64,000 nt of DNA from Penium margaritaceum. Taxonomy: Eukaryota > Streptophyta > Zygnematophyceae > Desmidiales > Peniaceae. The number at the start of each line of letters is the position of its first letter. Within the stretch, counting starts at the first letter, position 1. The DNA lies in NCBI GenBank assembly GCA_023375785.1, contig SZWC01007270.1, positions 56,668 through 120,667 of the forward strand. The letters are read 5' to 3'. The translations under genes and the position numbers were made by a program. Shown here one piece after another: positions 1 to 12,019 of this stretch. The notes under the pieces were generated by a model, which was given only the letters and a program-made list of their open reading frames with translations, was not told where the DNA came from and did no database searches.

Positions 1-440
1 CTTTCGTCGCGGCTTCCGCTGCAGTTGCAGTTCCTGCGGCTGCTGTTAAGAAAGTGACAGCCGAATTTGCTGGTGGTGTCGCAGTTGTCCCGAACGACAT
101 TTTCGCAGCAGCAGCAGCCTCCGGCAGTGTTCAGGAGGACCGTTTCTCCTCCACCGCCTGAGCGACCAAACTTTTCCGCTGCAGCATGCGCCGCCTGCGC
201 TGCAGCTGCTGGGGACCCCAGGCCGTTTCCGCCGCAGTCGCTGCTGCTGCTGCTACTGCTGCTGCTGCTGCGGATGCAGCTGCTGCTGCGGCTGTGGCAG
301 CTGCTGACGGTGCTGGCAATGCTGATGCTGCCGCCCATGCTGGAGCCCAACCTAATTCAGGGGGGTAATTCTTGTGCGCGTTCAGGGAACCCGTGCGCAG
401 CGAAGCCCCTCAGGCGGCCCTGCATGTGAGAGCTCACCGT
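1..440 (+). other. CTG/GCA-rich low-complexity stretch, possible Ala-rich exon fragment
   Basis: The stretch is dominated by imperfect CTG/GCN triplets, densest at 229-345. One plus frame is open from position 3 to 158, ends at a TGA (159-161), and is open again to a TAA at 366-368. It reads as Ala/Val-rich sequence with a non-repetitive part containing VKKVTAEF and VVPNDIF. Triplet repeats keep several frames open on both strands, so open frames here are weak evidence of coding. It could be the cut end of an alanine-rich protein gene that begins left of the window, or simple repeat DNA. No family recognised. Confidence 0.3.
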
Positions 441-1044
441 GATACCTGGATGGCTGAAACAGAACAAAGCGACTCCGGTTTATTGAAGCGTAGCTTGTAC
501 GGTGGACGCCGATAAACTTTGACGATGAAAGCTTGGCTGCGGTGCGAATGGCGAGCGGCGTGAACACTTACCACAGGGGAACCCGTCGCTTTTGCTCTCC
601 CAGCGCGCAGCCGGCACCACAGACCCTGGGCAAGTTGGCGCAGACCTAGCTCGGCTGTCGAACAAGCCACACACAGCTGGACGACGCCGTTGACGCTGGG
701 CGCGGGGCAATGGACAATTGACCGACCAGGACTGCTTGCTCGTGCTCGTATTCGGGGCGGGCAGACTCAGAGGGAACCAAAGCAAACGTACACACTTTTT
801 GCCTCTCTTGTAACAAGAGTAAAATCGTAAGCGTATGCCAGATTAGATGCAACGCAGCAGAGATAACAAAAGAACAATTTGAGTTGCTTGTCCTCTGCGT
901 CAAGCAAACATAGATGACTACTCCCTTAACAGCCATGCACAGAGTAATACTGCCCACGCACAACTGAGGTCTACCGCGCTTCAACACTAGAGGTGTGCAT
1001 CGACATTATAACATTCGAAGGCTCAAGAAACAAATACGTACATC
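441..1044. other. unclassified sequence between the triplet-rich stretch and element A
   Basis: Mixed-composition DNA with only short overlapping open frames on both strands and no recognisable domain. It ends where the LTR of element A begins (TGTACAGGG at 1045). I see no gene in it. Confidence 0.4.
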
Positions 1045-1763
1045 TGTACAGGGAGGGCCGGTTCAGCCCTCCCTCCTCGCTGAAGCGAAGGGTGGTTGCA
1101 CACCAGCCCTCACGTCAGCGAAGGCTAGCCGGCGGCCAGCACTTTGATGGCCGCCGGCCAACTCGCTGCCGGCCGGCTGGACGGCCAACGGCTGGCCAAG
1201 CGACCGGCCGGCCACCAGCCAGCCAGCCGCCAGCCGTGGATCGTGGCCTCGACCCAATCGGCAGCAGAAGGGCCACGAGGGCCTCGAGGGCAAGGCCTCA
1301 TGGCCTCGTGCCCTCACCCCCCCCCTCGCCCTCCTTGCAAGCGAGCAAGCAAGGACAAGGGACAGGGGGAGCGAGGGTGACGACGAGGATGAGGAGGGCG
1401 CACGAGAGAAGTCAGAGGAAAATCATTGATCGTGCATTGCAAACGATGATTTTGCCCCAGTGCATCAAAAACAAAACTCAAGTTCGTTTAGGATGAACTA
1501 TCGGTTTCAAAACCAAAAAACTCGTGCGAATTCACGAGTTTGAGGGAAAAGCCCTGGTTTGGGTCCCAAAACCAGGGCTAAAGTTAAAAACGCACATGGG
1601 CATCTAGAGACTTAAAACATTTGATTCTCGTTGCTATAGGTCGTTGATGACAATTGCCACTCAGTCCTACAAAAAGGGTAAACCTCTAACGCGAACTAAG
1701 AACGCCATTCTGTGAACTCCGACGACGACTTCAGAGTAAGAGCTAGATACTTTACCCGTTATA
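1045..1763 (+). repeat. 5' LTR of element A
   Basis: Starts TGTACAGGGAGGGCC and ends CCCGTTATA, degenerate forms of the family ends TGTAACGGG...CCCGTTACA. It matches 8163-8860 and the LTRs at 47926-48631 (inverted) and 61546-62262. The first half carries CCGGCC/GGCCAGC-rich palindromic sequence at 1128-1235. The primer site expected just inside (1764 on) is too decayed to name. Confidence 0.85.
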
Positions 1764-2611
1764 GTTGTATTAAAGCCCCCAACCAAGGGTTCGACAAAAA
1801 CGGCGGCTACGCCATATATGAAATGCCGCCGGCAACTACAAGCAGTAGTAGAAACGCAAGTAGGGACCACGACATCAATACTTCACGAATTGAAGCGTTG
1901 TAAAGTTTGTTGGAGAGCTGGAAAAGAACTCTACTTAGTGGAGCCACTTCCTTCTAGTCTCTCCTCAGTTCCAGGGGGCTTGAATGATTTTTCTATGGCA
2001 GGATGGGGAGTTCCCACCCTAAAAACCTATAAAATCCTCCCCTTGTCAAAGACTCCTTCCCCCACCCTCATCCAAAAAACTTGGGACACCTCCCTTTCCC
2101 AATACCAAGGACTCTAACAGCCTTAGAATACCCTAAAAATGAGGAGGGTGTCACCTTGAAGGGTCTTGACCACACTCCAACACCGTCAGTTCAAGGAAGA
2201 CGCCGCCAAAGGACCCAAGGGGCACAAAAGTCTGAAGAGGAGACCAAGGAAGACAGAAGACAAAGGAGGAAAAACAGCTACAGGAGGGAGTGAAGGAGTT
2301 ATTAGGAATTGCTAGAAATTCTTTCCCTTTTATTTGTCCTAGTTTGTGAGCAGCACTCACATTTATCTTTGTCATTTCCTTGTACTTTGATTTTCTGTTT
2401 TCCTAGGTACTAACTCTTCTAAATTGCCGTGAGTCACGTCTTAGGAATTCTAGTTCCACAAAGCACGACCTTGTGCCGACGTGGCAACCTAGGACAATGG
2501 AAGTTGAATTTATGATTGCCTCAACGATCGTGGGAGCAAGGAGTTTGAAGGAGGCAATCCTTCCCTGAAGTTGTGCAATGATCCCCACAACGTCTTTTAC
2601 GTGCTAGGTGC
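1764..2611 (+). other. leader (5' untranslated) region of element A
   Basis: About 850 bp between the LTR and the gag start, collinear with the leader of D (54417-55270) and with the parts of the C leader. Shared landmarks include a GGAGTTATTAGGAATTGCTAG block near 2294 and a GTGAGTCACG block near 2428. Long leaders are usual in plant Ty3/gypsy elements. The short open frames inside are not conserved. Confidence 0.7.
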
Positions 2612-4674
2612 ATGGACGACGAGATGGCAAGTGCCGGACCATCAAACACCAACAAGGGCAAGGTGGTGAAGGTCTCACCATGCGCCGTTGACGGACTCCA
2701 AGTCATGGGAGCCGCCGCCGCAAGCACTGTTGCCAAACCAAAGGCAACCATGCCGCCAAAGGCAAATGACGCAAACCTTGGCGACACCGAGAATTCTACA
2801 GAGGTCGCAAAAGTACTAGACAAGAACGTTGACGTGCACGTGGGTGACCCCCATGCAATAGACGACGTAATGGAGGAGGATCTCCCTGAGGGGGACCCCG
2901 ACGAAGAGCACAACTCCAACAATGGCAAGGGCGATGAGGATCATAATCATCGCCATCGTTGTGCGATGAATTTGAACCAATTTCTTGAGAATTTCAAGGC
3001 CCTCGTCAAATTGCCTAAAGCTGCAAACGGCAACAAGAATGACTAGAGCAACAATGGCGTCAAAAATACCTAAGCACGAAGCTCCCGCAAGAACACACCA
3101 GACGACGATGCTGCAAAGGCGTTTGCAATGGTCGACACAAGCTTGCTGTGTTTGCTGTTGAAGTGGCGGGCCGACTCAAGATCACCACCTAAGGTAGAGG
3201 TACAACACCAATTGGAGGTGTGGAACCGGACCCCCCTTCCTATGATGTGGCCACAATGGGGCAGAGCAGTGCCCACTTGAGCATCTTTGCTGATGACAGT
3301 CTCCTCCAAAAGGTGGGACTCCTTGGAGGCATGTATGCAAACCGTACCCTCCTGCAAAATAAAAAGGTGCATAGAAAACACAAAGCCCTTGAGGCTATCA
3401 CCTATGGTCTAACATAATCAAAGCTTAAGCTTCTGTTCAGCAACCTGTGGGCCCACGTCAGATAGAGCATTCCGGACCTTGACTGTCATTGCCAGCTACA
3501 ACGCCTAGTCGCCCATGAGGCGAGCCGCCGATGTAATGACCTTGACAAAGCATTGTAGATCGTGACCGATATGCTAATGTAGTAACAAACGCAACATGCC
3601 ACAGCTATACATGCCACTACCAGTGCCAGCGATGACTTGCCTACCTAGACAACTTTGAGGCGGGTCATGAACATGTCCTTCCTCCATAGTGTGGAGATGT
3701 TTTGAAAGGGAAACAAGCTTAACAATTTGCTAAACCGCATAAAGCACGTTTTACGCATCCTCAAGGCTCCACTCACTCAATGGGGCGATCATTCCACGAC
3801 TCGGCTCGAAGAGAAGCTCTTCAAGAACGTGGTCATGGAGTGGAGTGTGCATAGGCCTCACCTTGAGTGGAAACCCATGTCGTGGGAAGCCTTCTACGCA
3901 ATCATGCATAAGTGTACCCAACGTAAGGAGGCACAGCACGCCTTCCACCCAATCAAGGACTTCTTCCAGCTTGATAACTCGCTTGACGCCTACTTGAGAA
4001 AGCTTACCGCATTCGTGGAGGAAGCCAAAAACTTCACCAAGAGTGACGGTACCCAAACCTTCAAGTACCCAGACTGCTTGCTGCTACAGTACTTACGCAA
4101 TGGTGTTGCCAGCGAGAAGCTGCAGAACAAGACCACCACGACAGCAACTGGCCAAAATTGGACAAGTTGGAGGGCGTTACGAGACTACATGAGCGAAGTA
4201 CATTCGGCAAACCCAAAGCATTACTCAGATGCAAGCCCGAACGGGCATGCACACCAAGGCCACGATGCACAAATGGAGGCTACATTAGCTGGAGGGACAA
4301 CTAAGTGGCACGGCAGGGTCAAGGGCAAGCAGTCGTCAAACACCTCATCTAAGAAGACTGGTGGGAACAAGCCATCAAACCACAAGTGTGGCCGCGACAA
4401 TGATGAGCTCTAGGTGGCGCATGGGCGTCGTAACATGGCCTTCCGCAAGGGACTATGCCACAGCTGCATGCAGCCCGAATACTTCAAGGCTCATTGCCCT
4501 TAGGCTGCTGGTGGTGGAAAAGAGGCCATGGCGTTAGCCGGAACCACGAGACCTTGTGAGGGGCTGCAAAACAAGGCCATGGGCAGGGCCATGGACAAGG
4601 TTGCAGTCACAGCAATGGGCCTGGCCGTAGTAACGGACAAGGCCCTGGGGCAGGTTTTCCCAACCCCTGAATGA
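2612..4674 (+). pseudogene. gag region of element A (fossil)
   Basis: The frame from 2612 opens MDDEMASAGPSNTNKGK, matching MGDEM at the gag start of C and the same words in D. This N-terminal part is polar and acidic. The 3727-4413 stretch is the retrotransposon gag core (HLEWKPMSWEAFYAIMH), and a CCHC-type zinc knuckle lies at about 4453-4499. Gag packages element RNA in cytoplasmic particles. The region is broken in several places and is a fossil. Confidence 0.85.
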
Positions 4675-7600
4675 CATTAGTGGGGATAACTCAGGGGTAA
4701 AACTGGATCACGAATGTGGTTTCATGTTTTCAAAGAAGGATGTTGAATTATTTGAGTTTTTCACAAGTTCAAATTTCTCTGTTGTTTTCTCCCCTCTCAT
4801 TGAACCTTATTTTGCAATTGTTGATCGACATATCCTACTAAATCTTGCATCACCGTACCTGATGCATGATCGAACCTGCTTACTGGTGGCAACACCAACC
4901 ACTATGCAAGAATTGTGTAACATAGTGACTGAAGCAAACGCCCTCAAAGCGATGAGTTCAATCTCGCGCGCGGTACCTTCAGGCGACGATTTTAACCCGG
5001 TGAAGTTTAAAGAAATGAAGTGCTAGCCAAATTCACACGTTCCCAAAACGATGTGGAAAAGAGTAGGTGAATCATGGGAGTTGCGGCGTCCGCCGTCTAG
5101 AATTCGTGTGTATCAAAAACTTTGCTTGTCATCGTCGAGCCTATTCACTCGAAAGAGTGGAGGAAAACTAACGTTAAAGTTCAAAAGACACCTAGCTGGT
5201 GCTCTATTGAACTTACTTGCTGACACTAGAAGAGATGACTCCTTTGTTAGCCTTGGCTTTACCTGATAGGTCGGCCTGAAGTACAAGCCATCATGTTACG
5301 CAGTTGTCGTTGGTGACGACTGTACGGTACCCGTGATCGCTACGAATGAAGAAAAAATTGCAGTCAAGGGTACACATAGACTGTGATGCAGAAAGTACTC
5401 GACCATCTTCACCCGGTTGAGGTGGCGCTAGGCGATCCCTGGCTCTATGAAAACCAAGCACAAATGTGCTTCAAATCAAAGCATTTGATGCTTAGAAAAG
5501 GATAGCGTCGCTTAACATTGATTCCAAGTGTGGAATCATCGCCAACCCAACTCAAAGTCCATGCTAGCTTATCTGCGATGAAGGTCAAGAGACGTATTTT
5601 ACAAGGTTGTCGATACTTCTAGGCTCAATATCAAAACGTGGAGGAATAAGTAAAGGAAGACACACCACAAGAGATCAAATCTCTATCAACGGAGTTCTCA
5701 GATGTATTCCAAGACCCACCGGCTACGCATCCACCAGAAAGACACATGGGCAACACAATTCCGTTGCAACCAAAGGCTACCCCTCCGTTCAAACCCATGT
5801 ATCGCCTTTTTCCACTAGAAAGGCAAGAGGCCCAACGCCAAATCAAAGAGTACCTTGCAAAAGGATAAATGGAGCCAAGTAGATCACAAAATGGTGCGTC
5901 GATCCCTTTTGTGAACAAAAAGGATGATGGTTTAAGCATGTGCGTGGATTACTAGGCATTAAACAAGCTGACGGTGAAATTGTTTCCCTATACCGCGGAT
6001 TGAAGTCTTTTTTTACCAATTCCAAGGGGGAAAGGTATTTTTTCCTTGAGTTTGTCTCAAGGGTACCAAAACATCTGCATCAGAAAAGATGTACCTAAAA
6101 CCACATTTTGAACGCACATGTGACACCATCAGTTTTGAGTGTTATGCTTCGGTTTTACAAATGTCGTGGCAACCTTCCAAGGAGAAATGAACCGAACGTT
6201 TTCCAAGCAACTCAGTGGATTTGTCTTGGTTTACTTGGACAACATCCTGGTTTTCTCCAAATCAATACAAGAGCACATAAAACATCTACGCAAAGTCCTC
6301 ACAACCCTTCAAAAATACAAGTTCTATGCAAAATTGAGCAAGTGAAAGTTTGCACAAGATGGGCTCAAATTCCTTGGACACATCATCAGGAAGGACGGCA
6401 TCCGTGTCGATTCACGAAAAGTCCAAGCCGTTGTAGACTGGCCACGCCCGGAAATGCTTAACAAATTCAATCTTTCCTTGGCCTTACAAACTACTTTTAA
6501 CGGTTAATGCAAGGTTATAAGACCCAAGTAGCACCACTAATCAGGCTCATGCAAAATGAACAATACCGGAAATGGACAGCTCATCAGAGAACAATCTTCT
6601 ACCGGTCAAAGAGCTTCTATCCAAAGTGCCCGTCCTAGCTCTTCCAGATCCATCGTAATTGTGGGAGGTTTGATGTGATGTGTAAGTAGTAGGACTCAAA
6701 GTCGTCCTCATGTGGAATAGTCATCCAGTTGTGTTTGAGAGCCAGAAGCTCATCCCCACGAAAACGTGATACACAACTGGGGATCAAGAGCTCCTTCTAG
6801 TAGTACATGCTTTCAAGATGTGGTGTTTTACCTCAAAGGTAATGAAGGGGATGTGACTTTCATGACCGACCATAGTCCATTGGTGTACTTCCAAACACAA
6901 CTGAACATGTGTGAGAAATAGGCGCGTTGGAGCAAATACTTGAGGTGATTCTTGTTCACATGGGAACATCAGAAAATACTCATCAATTTGGCCGGTCCAT
7001 TAAGCTGAGATCCCAAGGAAATTAAAGCAACCACCGTGGTTGGTGGATATTTTACGGCCATTACAATAACAATTGTATCATCACCAGATCCCCTTACACC
7101 TCTGCGGTAACCACCACAAGAGATTATCCATTAGAATGGTTTTATAAACAAGATGTAGATGGGATACTGTGTGGATTCTTGGTTTCAAGACTCACAAGAA
7201 TTTGGACAAGTACACATTGGTGGAAGCCACAGGAATCTTTTTGAACAAAAAACAAGTTGTTGGGCTGAACTCGAGACCTTCAAGCAAATATTATCTCCCA
7301 ATTTCATGACTCACTAGTTGCTAGTCATGTGGGACCTAGAAATACTGGACAAGGACTCTCCGACCACTATTCATGGCCAAGATGGAGTGTCGATGTCCAT
7401 ATGTATTGCATGAAATGTGACCCATGTCTTTGGAATGTGGCTAGTAGTAGGAAGCCTGTTGGACTCCTTCAAAAGCTTCCCATTCCTCGGACTCCATGGG
7501 AGTGTGTCAGCATAGACTTCATCACAATTCTTCCAAACATGGCCCTTGGCCATGATGCAATACTAGTGGTTCTGGATCATTTGACAAGGATGAAACACTT

Positions 7601-7900
7601 CATTCTTACAACCACTAATGTGAACACACAGGAGATTGCTCGCCTCTTCTTTGAGGGTGCCTTAACGTACCACAGCTTGCCATTGTGCATCATCTCCAAT
7701 GCAGATCCAAAATATGCTAGTTAGTTTTGGAAAATGATGCATGTGTACTTTGGCACTGTGTCAATGTTGACAACGTTTCACCCTCAAACTCACGCACAAA
7801 CAAAGTGCATAAACTGCATGCTGGAACAAATGTTGCGTATGTACGTGGACCCTACCATGCATGACCAGGACGAATTCTTCTCATCAAGTCAGTCGCTCAC
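4675..7900 (+). pseudogene. pol region of element A: protease, RT, RNase H, integrase (fossil)
   Basis: Remains of a Ty3/gypsy polyprotein in the usual order. A protease-like segment lies near 5160-5270, RT near 5690-6470 (YLDNILVFS in the position of the YxDD box near 6230), RNase H near 6560-6960, and the integrase zinc-binding and core parts near 7270-7900 (DFITILPN, HDAILVVLDHLT). Each segment has a counterpart in D. This order, with integrase after RNase H, places it in Ty3/gypsy and not Ty1/copia. It is heavily broken. Confidence 0.85.
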
Positions 7901-8151
7901 GACATCCTAACAGAATGACATGAAAGATCTTTTCATGAGTATTCTCGAGCTCACACATCAGAAATCTATATACTAAGGTTCATCCAACCCAAGAACACAA
8001 GAGAACTTAAAAATTCAAATGACACTTGAAATTCGATGAAATCACATATTGAATTATTTTTGTTATCCTTCAAATTTGTTGAAAGAAATATCGTATCCTA
8101 TTTTGATCACTCATAAATGTTTAACATCAAAACTAAAGATCAGGCGGGTAG
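7901..8151. other. AT-rich sequence between pol and polypurine tract of element A
   Basis: This stretch does not resemble the integrase C-terminus or chromodomain segment that D and C carry at the same place. I recognise nothing in it. Confidence 0.4.
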
Positions 8152-8162
8152 GTGGGGAGGAA
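8152..8162 (+). other. polypurine tract of element A
   Basis: GTGGGGAGGAA directly abuts the 3' LTR. The same tract abuts the 3' LTRs of D (61535-61545) and C (48642-48632, minus). It is the expected plus-strand primer site. Confidence 0.85.
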
Positions 8163-8860
8163 TGTAGCGAGAGGGCCGATTTGGCCCTCCCTCCTCTCTA
8201 AAGCGAGGGGTGCTTGTGCACCACCCGTCGTGTCAGCGATGGCTTGTGGGCAACTTGAACTTTTCTTGCCGCCGGCCAGCTTATGGGCCACCAGCCGGAC
8301 AGCCGACGACCAGCAAAGTGATCGGCCAGCCACCAACCGACAAGCCACAAACCGCTAATCACGGCCTCAACCTGATCCGCTACAAAGGGGCAAGGCTTCA
8401 TGGCCTTGTGCCCTTGCCCCCCTTGCCCTCCTTCCAAGCGAGCAAGCAAGGACAGGAGATAGGGGGAGCAAGGGTGAGGGCGAGGATGAGGGAAGCACGA
8501 AAGAGAAGTCGACGCAAAATCTTTGATCGTGCCTTGCAAGCGACAATTTTGTGCCGACACGTCAAAAACAAAACTCAATTTTGTTTAAGAAAAACAATGA
8601 GTTTCCAAACCAGAGAACTCGTGCGAATGCACGAGATTAAGGGGAAAACCCCCCGTTTGGCTCCTAAAGCCAAGGATAAGATTGAAAACGGAAATGGGTC
8701 TCCAGAGACTCAAAACATTCGAGAGTCCCAGCTTTTGGTCATTTATGACAATTGCCACTCAATCTGGCGAAATGGATAAACCATTGACGTGGATTAAGAC
8801 AACATTCTTCAAACTCAAACGACGACTTCAATGGAGGAGCTAGAGACATCATCCGGAACA
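8163..8860 (+). repeat. 3' LTR of element A
   Basis: Begins TGTAGCGAGAGGGCC and matches the family LTR throughout, including the GGCCCTCCCTCC block, the CCGGCC-rich core and the GAGCTAGAGAC block near the end. The right edge at 8860 is placed by alignment with D; the terminal bases are decayed. Confidence 0.8.
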
Positions 8861-11800
8861 CTATCAATGCATGTCTAAGATAATCATGGTCTAGTTTTAG
8901 GATTTCACAATGTTATAATAAGCTAAAAAGAAAACTTCACAAACTTAAATGGGGTTTGGAAAATCTTTTTTCCTGTTTTGTAGAAGGATGTCCATACAAT
9001 AAACTATAACCACATAACACTAAACAATAAGGGATTAAGTCTACGTCCCTTTGGTGTATTCATGCAAGAAGAAACAATGTATCACTTTGTGGACCATACA
9101 TCAAGAAATAAAGATATCCGGTGAATACTTTCTAATGATACATACTAAGAAACTTCTACTCCCTCCCTTTAGTTTCTGCATTCTGAATAGTTACATAACA
9201 AGGGTTGTTACCTATTAAAATTTAGTTTAAATACCTTTCAAGCGTCTATAAGCTAATCATAAGTTTCTCACAAATTTTGTGCTACACACATATCCTCTTA
9301 GTGCAATGTTTATGTTAATGAATAATTTTATTGGCCGTGAAAATATTTTCTCTTAACATGAGAAAGTTTCAAAAACAAATTCCAAAACATTTCTAAGCAG
9401 CAATGAAACAAATAGAATTAATGAAGGATAATGCAAATTCAAGGGCAAGTAACAAGAGGTCCAAGCATCTCTTCAAGTATGAACCTTTCCTCTCACAAAT
9501 ACATTGGTATCACAAAGCTATGTCCCTGTACGTTAAAATTCATGCTATCACAAGAAATTGGCCTAATGTATGAGGCATGTAATCTTCTTCGTTGCTCAAC
9601 ACTGAAAAAGCATTTCTTTTTATATTTCGAAGGTTTTGTGTAATATCAAATGAAACTTGAGTGGAGATTCATATACATAAAACTCTTGATTTTAACAATA
9701 ATCATCGTCAAAGTTTCAAGAAAAAATTGATTCAATAAAGTTAATTTCATGATAATGTGTAAAATGGCTACACATTGTGTCATCTGTCATTTGTGCCCCC
9801 ATATTACTTTCCTTTGGCCATGAATTCAAGAGTGTTCTCAAATATTTCTTGAATTTGAACATTATTTCTTCCATTAACACCACACCTAGTAATGTCAAAA
9901 AGTTAAAACATCTATTCTAAACAATCAAAGGAATATCTACCGACCATTTCTATCCCTTTAAAAGTTTTTATGAAATTGCCCTAATCCCATTGTACAAAAC
10001 ACCACAACATAACACATCTTAGAATAATGGCATGGATGATAAAAGAATTAACATTATTGGAATAAAATCATACCAAAATGGTCGAAATTCATGAATCCCA
10101 TTTCATAACCCTTGAGTGTAAGGGCTAGTAGTATTAATTTGAAAACATAAAACAAAACATCAAGTGTTCCAAGGGTCTCAACCTCCCTGAAAAAAATGTT
10201 CTCAAACGCTTACAGTTTTAAAATATTTCAATATGACCCTACAACACTTGGATTTCGTTTTTGTCAAATCCATAATTTAGGGAATTTGTTTTTCGAATTA
10301 TTACCCTGCTGAACTTGGTACATTACGTTTTCTTTGACATAAGATACTCATCCAAATCTTTCACATTCTTACTAAAATTTTTCAACATTGATTAGTTTTC
10401 TAGTATTCCTCTTGCTAGTATATTTCTTAAACCTTTCAATTTCATTATGATTAAGTAGAAGTAAAAACACCATCATTGAAATGAATTTTTAAGCCCTGTT
10501 GTTGTCTTCTCATAATCCTTAGAATTTTTTAAGAGAAATTGTATTGTTTACGTCACATCTCATTCATTAAGGTCACCAATAAATGTTTTAACCTGTAATA
10601 CAATTAAAGAGCTTTGGTTACTCTTTATTAATTTTAATGTACTTAAGGAAGTGAAATTCTTTTCAATCTCATCCTTGGCTACATCTTCATCATGCCAGTA
10701 TATCTTAGACAATAGTGAGCAGAAAATTTCTTTCATTTTAGAATATGAGTAACTTGTTTAATTGAAGCAATAATGAAGAAATTTAATTTTAGGTGAAGTT
10801 TGATATCTTCTTCATGGAGTGAAATTTCATCTCAAATTTTGAATGGTGTTTTCATAACCAAAACCATTATCTTTAAGAAGACTTCCTCTTCATCCAACAC
10901 CTGTTTTTATAGCCGTGAATTCATGAATGGTGAAAGAAGAACACAAACTAAGGTAAGCATGGTTACAAAAGACAAATGCACCTATATTGCAACATCCTCC
11001 AAGCCGTGTATAGAGTCATTCGAATAATGCACTCGTTTTGTCGTACTGCTCTATAAACATGATGAATGCACCATCATGATGAATGTTATCATGCTAATGG
11101 CCAATACATCATCAATTCAATCGTCATCAAGTTGTAGAAGAAGAATTTTAATTTGGATACGTAGAGATTTCATTCCTTGGCAACTAATGAAGTTTAGTTG
11201 CAAACCTAATTGATTGACTGTTATATGTTTGTGAATTGTAATGACATGATGTAGTTCGTGCTGAAATTGGTACCCTTACTTCAAGAAATTATGTTTTTTA
11301 CCACGATATTTCACTTGATGTTTTTTAATATCAGAAGAGTAAATTATGGATATCATTTTAGTCTTTTTCATTGAATATTTGTGATTTGAACATGATGAGG
11401 TCGCGTTTATTGCTAAAAAAAAAATCACCTTCTATTCATATGTAATTCATTTGATATTAGGGCATTACAAATGTCTCTGGTTAACAGCTTTTTTATGCAC
11501 ATTCTCTTTCTATTGTCTCGTTTGGGTCCTTTTGTACATGTCTTTCGTCTAACATTCCTTCATTGATTGAAAGGGACAGGGATGTTTGGGAGCTGCACAT
11601 CGGTTCTTTTGATACTGTACCGTACTAGCACGTAATTTATTCTTTAATACTTTTAAAGCAATGTGTTTGAATTTGTGTCAAATTACTACATCATGTTTTG
11701 AATTTGTGTCAAATTTTGCTTTCGTCCATGTCATGTCTCGCACAAAAAAGTGTCTGGTATCGGTTCAAGTTTGGGCGACAGTCTTCCGATTTGCGCACGT

Positions 11801-12019
11801 TGCCAAGGTGTAGCCGCGCAAGGCCAGAGATGCCGATGGAGACTTTGAACTCCAAAGTTCAAATTTGTGTGTTGGATGTTGTGTAAAGGATTTGAGCCCT
11901 TGCCATGAGTTCTTGTTTTGTGTTTGTGACAAATATTTACCCGGGATTTTGTAGTTGTGTCAAATACACAAAGGCTGTGCATCGTTTATTAAATAACTAA
12001 AATTCAAGTGCCTGATCAA
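8861..12019. other. AT-rich unclassified DNA
   Basis: About 3.2 kb of AT-rich sequence. Open frames stay below about 75 codons and none shows a recognisable domain. No terminal repeats or poly(A)-tailed element could be seen. No gene supported. Confidence 0.5.

Larger units (their letters stand above)
1045..8860 (+). mobile_element. Ty3/gypsy chromovirus copy A, broken
   Basis: LTR retrotransposon of the same family as C and D. Order: 5' LTR 1045-1763, leader to about 2611, gag region 2612-4674, pol region 4675 to about 7900 (protease, RT, RNase H, integrase), polypurine tract 8152-8162 (GTGGGGAGGAA), 3' LTR 8163-8860. The two LTRs differ at roughly one site in four or five by eye, so it is old. 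It is broken, with well over ten breaks, and the chromodomain part seen in C and D is not evident. Flanks (ACATC left, CTATC right) give no clear target duplication. It cannot make its own proteins. Confidence 0.9.

Noticed and set aside
131-429. Overlapping poly-Ala and poly-Leu frames on both strands
   Set aside because: Triplet repeats keep several frames open at once; not independent genes.
1040-8865. Target duplication of element A
   Set aside because: The flanking 5 bp (ACATC and CTATC) do not match and the right LTR end is decayed.
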